A stretch of 7,177 bases of DNA, from positions 1-7,177 of the forward strand of contig DAIDKA010000162.1 in assembly GCA_027451085.1 (NCBI GenBank), written 5' to 3'. This DNA is from Gammaproteobacteria bacterium (GTDB lineage Bacteria; Pseudomonadota; Gammaproteobacteria; Steroidobacterales; Steroidobacteraceae). Below are positions 1 to 5,716 of the stretch, one piece after another (the first letter of the stretch is position 1; each line of letters opens with the position of its first letter). The position numbers and the translations under genes were made by a program. The notes under the pieces were generated by a model. The model was not told the DNA's origin, ran no database searches, and saw only the letters and a list, made by a program, of their open reading frames with translations.

Positions 1-1
1 G

Positions 2-499
2 TACCAGCTGAATCTGCATTGGCAGGTGCTGCCCGTTGACGGCGTCGCGTTCGGTGTTTATGCCGGCTCCACCATCCATGAGGTGGCGCAGGTGTTCGCC
101 GCGGCCCGCGCAGTGGGACCGCAGGTGGCCGACACTGCTGTCATCACCAAGATGGTCCGGGTCATGATGCTCGCGCCGTTCCTGCTCACCTTGTCGATGT
201 TGCTCAACCGGGGTGGCGCAACGACCGGCGCCGCCGGGCACTGGCGGCGCAGCATGCCCTGGTTCGCCCTCTGGTTCGTCGTGGTCGTGGCACTGAATTC
301 CGTGCTGAAACTGCCGCCCGCCGTGGTGCGCGGACTGGTGCAGGCGGATACCCTGCTGCTCGCCAGCGCCATGACCGCACTGGGATTCGCCACGCAGCTT
401 GCAGCGATCCGCCAGGCGGGACTGCGCCCTGTGCTGCTGGGAGCGCTGCTGTTCGCGTGGCTGGTGCTCGGTGGCGCACTGGTCAACCGGCTCGTCTGA
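2..499 (+). CDS. YeiH-family (UPF0324) putative sulfate exporter-type membrane transporter, 3' part
   Basis: The reading frame is open from the left edge of the window, so the gene starts upstream and only the last 165 residues are seen. The family normally has about 340 residues, so this is roughly the C-terminal half. The family signature GVYAGSTIHEVAQV lies near the start, followed by VADTAVITKMVRVMMLAPF, both characteristic of the UPF0324/YeiH family (Cons_hypoth698). At least four hydrophobic segments follow: around LAPFLLTLSMLL, WFALWFVVVVAL, DTLLLASAMTALGFATQLAA and LLGALLFAWLVLGG. It is therefore an inner-membrane protein. Members are annotated as putative sulfate exporters, but the substrate is poorly established, so transport specificity is inference. 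A GTG at position 26 is in frame but is internal to the conserved region and is not the real start. The gene converges on mlaA, with 56 nt between the stop codons. Confidence 0.9.
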   Translation, partial: YQLNLHWQVLPVDGVAFGVYAGSTIHEVAQVFAAARAVGPQVADTAVITKMVRVMMLAPFLLTLSMLLNRGGATTGAAGHWRRSMPWFALWFVVVVALNSVLKLPPAVVRGLVQADTLLLASAMTALGFATQLAAIRQAGLRPVLLGALLFAWLVLGGALVNRLV

Positions 500-512
500 G
501 CCGGACCGGCGC

Positions 513-551
513 CACCTGCGGCACGCGGCGGTCAGCCTGGAGGTGCAGGTG
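513..551. repeat. Inverted repeat between convergent genes
   Basis: CACCTGC (513-519) and GCAGGTG (545-551) are perfect reverse complements separated by 25 nt. They lie between the stop of the transporter gene (499) and the stop of mlaA (556). Such a pair could form a stem at the 3' ends of both transcripts. There is no T-tract on either side, so it is not a textbook intrinsic terminator, and a 7-bp match in GC-rich DNA could be chance. Confidence 0.25.
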
Positions 552-555
552 CGGG

Positions 556-1365
556 TTACTTGCTGCCGCTAGCGGACTTCGAGCCGGTTGCGTCCGGATC
601 GCCCTGCAGCGACTTTTCAAGGTCCTGTTCCTGCTGGTCCAGGTTCTGCTGGCTGCTGCCATGGATGAGGAAATCGCGCCGCTGCAGGTAGGCGTTGCGC
701 GCAAAGCTGTAGCGGTCAAAGGGATGCTGTGATTCCAGCAGGTCGTAGGTCGGCAGGATGGTCTCGGTGAGCTCGTTCACGATGCCGAGGGCCTCTGTAC
801 CCCACAGCGCCTCGGTGTTGCTGATGTAGGTGACCGGGTCGGCATAAGCGTCCGGTACCTTGGCGACGGTGTCACGCACGGTGGATGGGCCGAAGAAGGG
901 CAGTACGAGGTACGGGCCGGCCGGCACGCCCCAGGTTCCCAGGGTACGGCCGAAGTCGTTGTCGTTGCGGCCCACCCCGCCCCAGGTGGCAGCGTCGAGC
1001 AGGCCGCCGATGCCGAAGGTCGTATTGATCGCAAGGCGCGCGAAGTCCGTGCCCGCAGCTTTGAACTTGCCCTGCAAGGCATCGTTGATCATGACGTCCG
1101 GCACGCGCGCATTGGCATACACGTTGGCGATCGCCCGGCGCAGGAAGCGTGGCGTCACGGCAGTCCAGGCCTTGCCCACCGGCCGGCCCACGTCCCGTAC
1201 CAGGGCGTCGTCCAGCTTGAACATGGTGCGGTTAACCCGTTCCAGGGGATCGCGCGGATCAGGCTTGGTGCCGGGAGGCAGGGTGGCGCAGCCAGCGAGC
1301 ACGCTGAGGGTCAGTGCGGCAATGATACAGCGCAGGGGCTGGGTGTTCCGGGGCGTTCGACGCAT
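556..1365 (-). CDS. mlaA: MlaA (VacJ) family outer-membrane lipoprotein, phospholipid retrograde transport
   Basis: This 269-residue protein matches the usual MlaA length. A basic N-terminus and hydrophobic stretch end in the lipobox L23-A24-G25-C26. Residue +2 is Ala, not Asp, consistent with sorting to the outer membrane. The family signatures are present: DPLERVNRTMFKLD (39-52), NTTFGIGGLLDAA (114-126) and FGRTLGTWGVPAGPYLVLPFFGPSTVRD (138-165). In known systems MlaA sits with porins in the outer membrane and removes mislocalised phospholipids from the outer leaflet, passing them to MlaC and the MlaFEDB complex. None of those partners is in this window. The tail after about residue 236 is polar, low in complexity and rich in Gln, Asp and Ser. 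The start at 1365 was chosen over an in-frame GTG at 1485 because it places the signal peptide at the N-terminus and has GAGGA 11 nt upstream. A candidate promoter lies directly upstream. Confidence 0.93.
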   Translation of the reverse strand: MRRTPRNTQPLRCIIAALTLSVLAGCATLPPGTKPDPRDPLERVNRTMFKLDDALVRDVGRPVGKAWTAVTPRFLRRAIANVYANARVPDVMINDALQGKFKAAGTDFARLAINTTFGIGGLLDAATWGGVGRNDNDFGRTLGTWGVPAGPYLVLPFFGPSTVRDTVAKVPDAYADPVTYISNTEALWGTEALGIVNELTETILPTYDLLESQHPFDRYSFARNAYLQRRDFLIHGSSQQNLDQQEQDLEKSLQGDPDATGSKSASGSK

Positions 1366-1399
1366 GGTCTTGAAAGTCCTCGCAATAAGTTCCGGCCCG

Positions 1400-1428
1400 A
1401 TTGTACCGTTCCGGTACGCGGTTGACAG
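1400..1428 (-). promoter_or_regulatory. Candidate sigma70 promoter of mlaA with an overlapping dyad
   Basis: On the minus strand, CTGTCA (1423-1428) and TACAAT (1400-1405) are separated by 17 nt, matching the -35 and -10 consensus at 4/6 and 5/6 positions. Transcription would start about 30 nt before the mlaA ATG. A perfect dyad, GTACCG-ttc-CGGTAC (1403-1417), occupies the spacer and part of the -10 box, which is a plausible place for a repressor to bind. This suggests that mlaA can be transcribed separately from bepA. No factor can be named from the sequence. Confidence 0.42.
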
Positions 1429-1445
1429 GGAAAGCGGGAGCGTCC

Positions 1446-1469
1446 GGCCTGCCCCATGAGTGGCAGGCC
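1446..1469 (-). terminator. Perfect 8-bp hairpin just after bepA
   Basis: GGCCTGCC (1446-1453) and GGCAGGCC (1462-1469) pair perfectly around an 8-nt loop, starting 15 nt after the bepA stop codon. The location suits a 3'-end structure for bepA mRNA. On the transcribed (minus) strand the hairpin is followed by a GC-rich stretch, with only a short T-run (CTTTCC) some way downstream, so it is not a canonical Rho-independent terminator. It could instead stabilise the transcript end or be an attenuating structure between bepA and mlaA. Confidence 0.35.
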
Positions 1470-1484
1470 CAAGGTGAATATCCA

Positions 1485-2975
1485 CTAGCCGCCGCTGTTC
1501 TGCGAGCTGGCGCCGTGGACGCGCCGGTCTTCGGCCAGCACGTCGCGGACCTCCTTCAGCCGGGCCTCGAAGCGCTTGCGCTGGATGACCGTGATGTCGG
1601 GCGAGGCCAGCGCCAGTTGCAGCTGTTGCACCGCCAGGGGCAACTGGCCGTTGCTGATGTAGTACTCGCCCATGTAGTAGGACGCATCCCCGGCATTGCC
1701 GGCGCCGCTGGCGGTCATGGCGGTGAGTTTGATCTGCTCCGGGGTGGGCTCCGCGTTGTTGAACAGGTCGAGCAGCAGGTCATAGGCCTGCTTCGGCCTG
1801 CTGGCCTTGATGAGTGTCTCGGCATAGCGCACGGTAAGCGGGACGTTGCGCGGGAAGAGGTTTTCGGCGTGCTCGAACGTGGCGAGCGCCGCGCTCTGCT
1901 GGCCCGCGGCCATCTCGGCCTGCCCCAGCAGGCTGTACAGCATGATCACGCCCTGGTTCTCCTGTACCAGGGGCTTGAGCAGTTCCACGGCCTGCGCCGC
2001 GTGATCGCGCTGGTAGAGTGCCAGCGCCTGTCCGTACCGGATCGCAAGCGGCGGGTCCTGCACGCTCATGCGCTTGGCGTAGTAGGCGCGCAGGTCAAAG
2101 GTGTCGGGGGCCGTCAGGACACGCAACCGTTCCTTGACCAGCCCGTAGCTTATGGAGTCCTTCAGGTTCTTCGGATGCGCCATCTGCGCCGCACGGTTGC
2201 GGGCCTCGGCAATACGGTCGCGGGTGACCGGGTGGTTGATGAGCATCTTCGGCACGTATAACTCCATGCCGTAGCCGTATTGGCGGGTGAGCGCCTCGAA
2301 GAAGTTGGGCATGCCGTATGGATCGAATCCCGCACTGGAGAGGAAGCCCATGCCGACGCGATCGGCTTCGTACTCCTCGTCGCGAGTGAAGTTGATCTGC
2401 ATCTGAGCACCCATGCCCTGGGCCGCGAGGATGCCGCCCTCGATGGCGGGTGCGCCGCCGCCCAAGGCGCCGAGCAGGATGGCACCCAGCATGGCCGCGG
2501 CAGTCTCGATGCTCGCGTGCTCGGCCTGCAGCGCGCCGCGCACCAGGTGACGCTGCACGATGTGGGCGGTTTCATGCGCCAGCACCCCGGCAAGTTCCGA
2601 CTCGTTGTCGCTCGCCAGCATGGTGCCGTAGTTGACAATAATGAAGGCGCCGGGCAGGGCCTCGGCGTTGATTTCGCCGTCGTTTGCCCAGATGTAGTGG
2701 AACACGCGGCTGGAGTCCGGGGCCTGTGAGGACAGGCGCAAACCCAGGGATTCCAGGTATTCACCGCATTCCGGGTCCTCGAACAACGCGTTCTGGTCCC
2801 GCAGTTCCTGGATGACCATCCGCCCGATCTCGTATTCGTCGTCGAGGTCGGCGAGGGTGCCGGCCGGGTTGCCCATTTCGGGCAGATCCGGGTTCGACTG
2901 GGCGCAGGCCAGGGTGGCAAACCCTGACAGCAAGGCCAGTGTCACGGGCACGGCAATTCTATTCAGCATGCGCAT
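1485..2975 (-). CDS. bepA: BepA-like periplasmic M48 zinc metalloprotease with C-terminal TPR repeats
   Basis: This 496-residue protein has the layout and length of BepA (YfgC). The N-terminal signal peptide (about 1-25) ends in an ACA-Q signal peptidase I site. The M48 zinc-binding motif HETAH is at H134-H138. The third ligand is expected at E201 in the E-x-x-x-D motif (E201, D205), and H248 in LINHPVT corresponds to the active-site-plugging histidine described in E. coli BepA (H246). Between the zinc motifs is a Gly/Ala-rich stretch (about 161-190) that in BepA forms a loop and helices over the active site. Residues from about 310 to 485 are helical, TPR-like repeats. E. coli BepA assists LptD assembly and degrades stalled outer-membrane proteins at the Bam complex. 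The start at 2975 has no obvious ribosome binding site, and the second Met at 2969 is equally possible. It follows phoH by 57 nt in the same direction. Confidence 0.92.
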   Translation of the reverse strand: MRMLNRIAVPVTLALLSGFATLACAQSNPDLPEMGNPAGTLADLDDEYEIGRMVIQELRDQNALFEDPECGEYLESLGLRLSSQAPDSSRVFHYIWANDGEINAEALPGAFIIVNYGTMLASDNESELAGVLAHETAHIVQRHLVRGALQAEHASIETAAAMLGAILLGALGGGAPAIEGGILAAQGMGAQMQINFTRDEEYEADRVGMGFLSSAGFDPYGMPNFFEALTRQYGYGMELYVPKMLINHPVTRDRIAEARNRAAQMAHPKNLKDSISYGLVKERLRVLTAPDTFDLRAYYAKRMSVQDPPLAIRYGQALALYQRDHAAQAVELLKPLVQENQGVIMLYSLLGQAEMAAGQQSAALATFEHAENLFPRNVPLTVRYAETLIKASRPKQAYDLLLDLFNNAEPTPEQIKLTAMTASGAGNAGDASYYMGEYYISNGQLPLAVQQLQLALASPDITVIQRKRFEARLKEVRDVLAEDRRVHGASSQNSGG

Positions 2976-3032
2976 AGGACAGTGATTGTGCCGTCATAGT
3001 TTCCGGCCTGGGGTAAACAATCGTAATGCGAC

Positions 3033-4502
3033 TCAGAGGACGTCCGAGGCATAGTCGGCCAGCCGCGAGCGTTCCCCGCGCACCAGGGTCACGTGGCCGA
3101 AGTGCTCCCAGCCCCGGAAGCGGTTCACCACGTAGGTGATGCCCGAGGTGGTTTCGGTGAGATAGGGCGTGTCAATCTGCGCCACGTTGCCCAGGCACAC
3201 CAGTTTGGTGCCCGGGCCGGCGCGGGTGACCAGCGCCTTCATCTGCTTGGGCGTCAGGTTCTGGGCCTCGTCCAGGATGATGAAGCGGTTGAGAAAGGTG
3301 CGGCCGCGCATGAAGTTCAGCGACCGGATCTTGATGCGGTTGCGCAGCAGGTCGTTGGTGGCGGCGCGCCCCCAGTTGCCGCCCTCCGGCGTCTGGGTGA
3401 GGACTTCAAGGTTGTCCATCAGCGCACCCATCCAGGGCTCCATCTTTTCCTCTTCCGTGCCGGGCAGGAAGCCGATGTCCTCCCCCAGCGGGATGGTTAC
3501 GCGGGTCATGATGATCTCGACGAAGCGGTTGGCCTCCAGGGTCTGGGCCAGGCCCGCCGCCAGGGTCATCAGCGTCTTGCCGGTACCCGCAGGTCCCAGG
3601 ATCGTCACGATGTCGATCTGCGGGTCCATCAGCAGGTTCAGGGCGAAGTTCTGCTCGCGGTTGCGTGCCGTGATGCCCCAGACATTGTGGCGCTCCGTAC
3701 GGAAGTCGCGCGTGAGCTCGATGGTGGCGCTGTCGCCGTCGAGCCTGCGCACGATGCCCTCAATGCCTTCCGCCGTGTTTTCGTACAGGCCCTGGTTCGG
3801 CACCCAGTCGCGCACCGCCGGGCCGGACAGTTCGTAGAAGGTATGTTCGGCTTCCTTCCAGGAGCGCATGTCCTTGCCGTGCTGTTCCCAGAAATCAGCC
3901 GGCAGCGGCGCCATGCCGGAATACAGCACGTCGCTGTCTTCCAGTGTCTTGTCGCTGGAGTAGTCCTCGGCATGCACGCCGAGCACCGCCGCCTTGATGC
4001 GCAGGTTGATATCCTTGGACACCAGCGCCACCCGCACGCCGGGCATCTGCCTGGACAGCGCCAGGGTCTGCGCCAGGATGGCGTTGTCCGCACCTTTGCC
4101 TGGCAGGTTCTCCGGCAGCGGGGAGACCGACAGCGCCCGGGTCTGGAAGAACAGCCGGCCGCTGGAGGGGCTGTTGCCGTTGCCGGACTGGCTGGAGGGC
4201 AGCGGCAGCCCGGCGTCGATCTGCTCCTTGGTGACACCGTGCATCATGTCGTCGAGAAAACGGCTGACCTGGCGCACGTTGCGCGAGGCCTCGGACATGC
4301 CCTTCTTGTGCGCGTCGAGTTCCTCCAGCACCACCATCGGCAGGTAGATGTCGTGTTCCTCGAAACGGTAGATCGCCGTGGGATCGTGCATCAGGACGTT
4401 GGTGTCCAGCACGAACAGGCGGGGCTGTGCCGCAGGGGCCGTTGCTGCCGCGCCGCCGGGCGCGGGCGCGGTTCCAGGTTCAGAGAGACTTCGCCGCTTC
4501 AA
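3033..4502 (-). CDS. PIN domain-PhoH ATPase fusion protein (PhoH family)
   Basis: This 489-residue protein joins an N-terminal PIN nuclease-like domain to a PhoH ATPase. The PIN domain (about 29-170) starts with LFVLDTNVLMHDP (D33) and has the acidic residues E61, E62 and D63 in VVLEELDAHKKG, D139 in KGADNAILA and D164 in VSKDINLRIKA. These fit the metal-binding acids of PIN RNases. The PhoH part has Walker A GPAGTGKT (303-310, K309), Walker B RFIILDEAQN (D411, E412) and a conserved GNVAQID segment. PIN-PhoH proteins are linked to RNA unwinding and cleavage, but the exact role in this bacterium is unknown. No ATG occurs before the PIN core. The best start is TTG at 4502, preceded by GGAGG with a 6-nt spacing, inside the end of bcp. 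The first 27 residues are a Pro/Ala-rich linker. Translational coupling to bcp is likely. Confidence 0.92.
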   Translation of the reverse strand: MKRRSLSEPGTAPAPGGAAATAPAAQPRLFVLDTNVLMHDPTAIYRFEEHDIYLPMVVLEELDAHKKGMSEASRNVRQVSRFLDDMMHGVTKEQIDAGLPLPSSQSGNGNSPSSGRLFFQTRALSVSPLPENLPGKGADNAILAQTLALSRQMPGVRVALVSKDINLRIKAAVLGVHAEDYSSDKTLEDSDVLYSGMAPLPADFWEQHGKDMRSWKEAEHTFYELSGPAVRDWVPNQGLYENTAEGIEGIVRRLDGDSATIELTRDFRTERHNVWGITARNREQNFALNLLMDPQIDIVTILGPAGTGKTLMTLAAGLAQTLEANRFVEIIMTRVTIPLGEDIGFLPGTEEEKMEPWMGALMDNLEVLTQTPEGGNWGRAATNDLLRNRIKIRSLNFMRGRTFLNRFIILDEAQNLTPKQMKALVTRAGPGTKLVCLGNVAQIDTPYLTETTSGITYVVNRFRGWEHFGHVTLVRGERSRLADYASDVL

Positions 4503-4971
4503 GGACTTCCTCCGCGTGGCCGTCGACCTTGATCTTGCGCCACTCCCGCCGCAGCACGCCGTTGGCGTCCGGCAGGAAGGTGCTGCGCTCGATTCCCATG
4601 TATTTGCGTCCGTAGAGCGTTTTTTCCCTGATGACGTCGAACAGCCTGCAGAGCTTCTCGTCCGCGTCCGACAGCAGGGGAAAGGGCAGGCCGTGCCTTT
4701 GGCGGAACCTGTCGTGGGACTTGACGCTGTCGCGCGAGATGCCGACGACCTCGATGCCTGCACGCCTGAATTTCGGGTACAGGTCGCGGAACGCCTGGGC
4801 CTCCAGCGTGCAGCCGGAGGTCATGTCCTTGGGGTAGAAATACAGCACCAGCGCGCGACCGGCGGCATCCTGCAAGCGCCAGATCGAGTCGCCCGCCTCC
4901 GGCGGTAGGCTACCGCCTGAGGCAGGAAGCTGGAAATCAGGAACTCTGCGGCCCGGCTCCACGGTAGGCAT
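4480..4971 (-). CDS. bcp: Bcp/PrxQ-type thioredoxin-dependent peroxiredoxin, resolving Cys absent
   Basis: This 163-residue protein has the typical length and fold signatures of Bcp (AhpC/TSA family): VPDFQLPASGG near the N-terminus, YFYPKDMTSGCTLEAQAFRD (44-63), VVGISRDSVKSH (75-86), FPLLSDADEKLC (97-108) and the C-terminal STFLPDANG strand. The peroxidatic cysteine is C54 in the T-x-x-C motif, with T51 at -3. The usual resolving cysteine five residues later (C50 in E. coli Bcp) is Q59 here. The only other cysteine is C108, at the position of E. coli C99. The enzyme would reduce peroxides in the cytoplasm, probably by a 1-Cys mechanism or through a partner thiol. The ATG at 4971 was chosen because the homologous N-terminus begins there and AGGA lies 11 nt upstream. 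It starts 13 nt after gcvR, and its 3' end overlaps phoH by 23 nt. Confidence 0.93.
   Translation of the reverse strand: MPTVEPGRRVPDFQLPASGGSLPPEAGDSIWRLQDAAGRALVLYFYPKDMTSGCTLEAQAFRDLYPKFRRAGIEVVGISRDSVKSHDRFRQRHGLPFPLLSDADEKLCRLFDVIREKTLYGRKYMGIERSTFLPDANGVLRREWRKIKVDGHAEEVLEAAKSL
4500..4513 (-). promoter_or_regulatory. Strong ribosome binding site and TTG start of phoH inside bcp
   Basis: On the minus strand, GGAGG is followed by AAGTCC and then TTG (4502-4500). The frame from this TTG continues unbroken into the PIN domain. No ATG or GTG in this frame is suitably placed between the end of bcp and the first PIN strand, so this site decides the start. The bcp stop lies 20 nt downstream of the TTG, giving a 23-nt overlap between the two reading frames. 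Confidence 0.7.
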
Positions 4972-4984
4972 GGTGTCGATGGTC

Positions 4985-5515
4985 CTAGGATTTGGCGGGT
5001 TCCAGGATGGCGTCGAGATTGAGGGAGTCGCAGAACTCCATGAACTCCTCACGCAGGTGCGCCACATGGATGCGGCTGGGAACGTTGATGACCAGCTGCG
5101 CCGAGAACATCGGTGCGCCGGTGTGGGCAGCCGGGTAGCTGCGGGTGGAAACCTCGGCGATGTCGATGCCACGGCTGGAGCAGAAGCCGGACAGTCCTGA
5201 AATGATGCCGGCCTGGTCCAGGCAGACGACATCGATGGAATAGGGCAGCATATCGGTGCGCGCGGCGCGCGGTTCGGTGCGGCGCAGGTGTACCGAAAGG
5301 TTGCTGGTCTCCATCAGGCGCTTGAGTTCGGTCTCAAGCTTGGCCAGGGAGTGCCAGTTGCCCGACACCAGGAGCAGCATGGCGAACTCTGAACCCAGGT
5401 TCACCATGCGGCTTTCACTGATGTTGCCCCCGCAGTCGTTGATGACCCGGGTCAGTTCGTGGACCATCCCGGTCCGGTCGCCGCCGATCGCTGATACAGC
5501 GAGGTGTTGCTTCAT
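4985..5515 (-). CDS. gcvR: GcvR-like regulator with two ACT domains (glycine cleavage system repressor)
   Basis: This 176-residue protein consists of two ACT-type domains. The first (about 4-80) begins HLAVSAIGGDRTGMVHELTR and contains the SRMVNLGSEFAMLLLVSGNW stretch, which aligns by eye with E. coli GcvR (ITALGADRPGIVNTITR, LGEEFTFIMLLSGSW). The second (about 92-170) begins YSIDVVCLDQAGIISGLSGF. In E. coli, GcvR binds the activator GcvA and represses the gcv operon when glycine is low, without itself binding DNA. No gcvA or gcv operon is visible here, so the target is inferred from the family. The ATG at 5515 was chosen to match the E. coli N-terminus. The frame runs open further upstream, but that sequence is not family-like and lies in the shared promoter region. 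It is the first gene of the leftward gcvR-bcp-phoH group and is divergent from dapA. Confidence 0.88.
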   Translation of the reverse strand: MKQHLAVSAIGGDRTGMVHELTRVINDCGGNISESRMVNLGSEFAMLLLVSGNWHSLAKLETELKRLMETSNLSVHLRRTEPRAARTDMLPYSIDVVCLDQAGIISGLSGFCSSRGIDIAEVSTRSYPAAHTGAPMFSAQLVINVPSRIHVAHLREEFMEFCDSLNLDAILEPAKS

Positions 5516-5598
5516 CTGGGGGCCGTCATCCGAAACTGCGTGCAGTGTACCTGAGAAAGCCGGCATCAATAGGGGTCTGCATGCCAGCGGTGGTTTCC

Positions 5599-5618
5599 GG
5601 GTGAAAGGGGGGGCGGGG
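5599..5618 (+). other. G-rich tract able to form a G-quadruplex
   Basis: Four G-runs occur within 20 nt: GGG (5599-5601), then after a 5-nt spacer seven consecutive G (5607-5613), a single C, and GGGG (5615-5618). This satisfies the common G3+N1-7 pattern. It lies about 20 nt upstream of the candidate dapA -35 box. In GC-rich genomes such tracts can be incidental. Confidence 0.4.
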
Positions 5619-5637
5619 CTGCTTGCTTGCACAGAGC

Positions 5638-5666
5638 TTGCCCGGCCACAGCTGCCCCCGTACCAT
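5638..5666 (+). promoter_or_regulatory. Candidate sigma70 promoter of dapA
   Basis: TTGCCC (5638-5643) and TACCAT (5661-5666) are separated by exactly 17 nt and each match the consensus at 4/6 positions. The predicted transcript would start near 5673 and have a leader of about 45 nt before the dapA ATG. This is the best-spaced pair I found in the gap, but the match is moderate. Confidence 0.35.
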
Positions 5667-5684
5667 CGCGCGTTCTTGCGCGCG
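5667..5684 (+). repeat. GC hairpin in the dapA leader
   Basis: CGCGCG (5667-5672) and CGCGCG (5679-5684) are self-complementary and flank the 6-nt loop TTCTTG. They lie directly downstream of the predicted -10 box and 33 nt before the dapA start. The hairpin would sit at or near the 5' end of the transcript, where it could protect the RNA, or on DNA it could act as a protein-binding dyad. Confidence 0.35.
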
Positions 5685-5716
5685 GACGCGGCTACGACCC
5701 TACAAATCCGGGAATT

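Larger units (their letters stand above)
5516..5716. promoter_or_regulatory. Divergent gcvR/dapA intergenic region
   Basis: The 201 bp between the start codons of gcvR (minus) and dapA (plus) must hold the control elements for both. The visible elements are a possible gcvR -10 box TACACT (minus strand, 5544-5549) with no convincing -35, a G-rich tract at 5599-5618, a dapA promoter candidate at 5638-5666 and a GC hairpin at 5667-5684. No lysine riboswitch or glycine riboswitch fold was recognised, and the predicted dapA leader of about 45 nt is too short for one. Confidence 0.6.

Noticed and set aside
1366..1485. Extension of mlaA to a GTG at 1485
   Set aside because: It would put 40 residues ahead of a good lipoprotein signal peptide and include the predicted promoter.
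1401..2261. 286-codon open frame on the plus strand opposite bepA
   Set aside because: It is an antisense shadow of the TPR region, with no family similarity and no clear ribosome binding site.
3093..4532. Long open frame (479 codons) on the plus strand opposite phoH
   Set aside because: It mirrors the conserved PIN-PhoH gene, has no recognisable domain and a His/Arg/Gln-rich composition typical of antisense frames in GC-rich DNA.
4972..5232. Extension of bcp upstream through the gcvR gene
   Set aside because: The frame is merely open opposite phase to gcvR; the homologous Bcp N-terminus begins at 4971.
5516..5632. Extension of gcvR to an ATG at 5632
   Set aside because: The added 39 residues are not family-like and fall in the divergent promoter region; the start at 5515 matches the E. 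coli N-terminus.
5627..5716. Extension of dapA to an ATG at 5627
   Set aside because: The DapA family starts at MFSGSLVAI, and the extra codons span the promoter candidate and hairpin.
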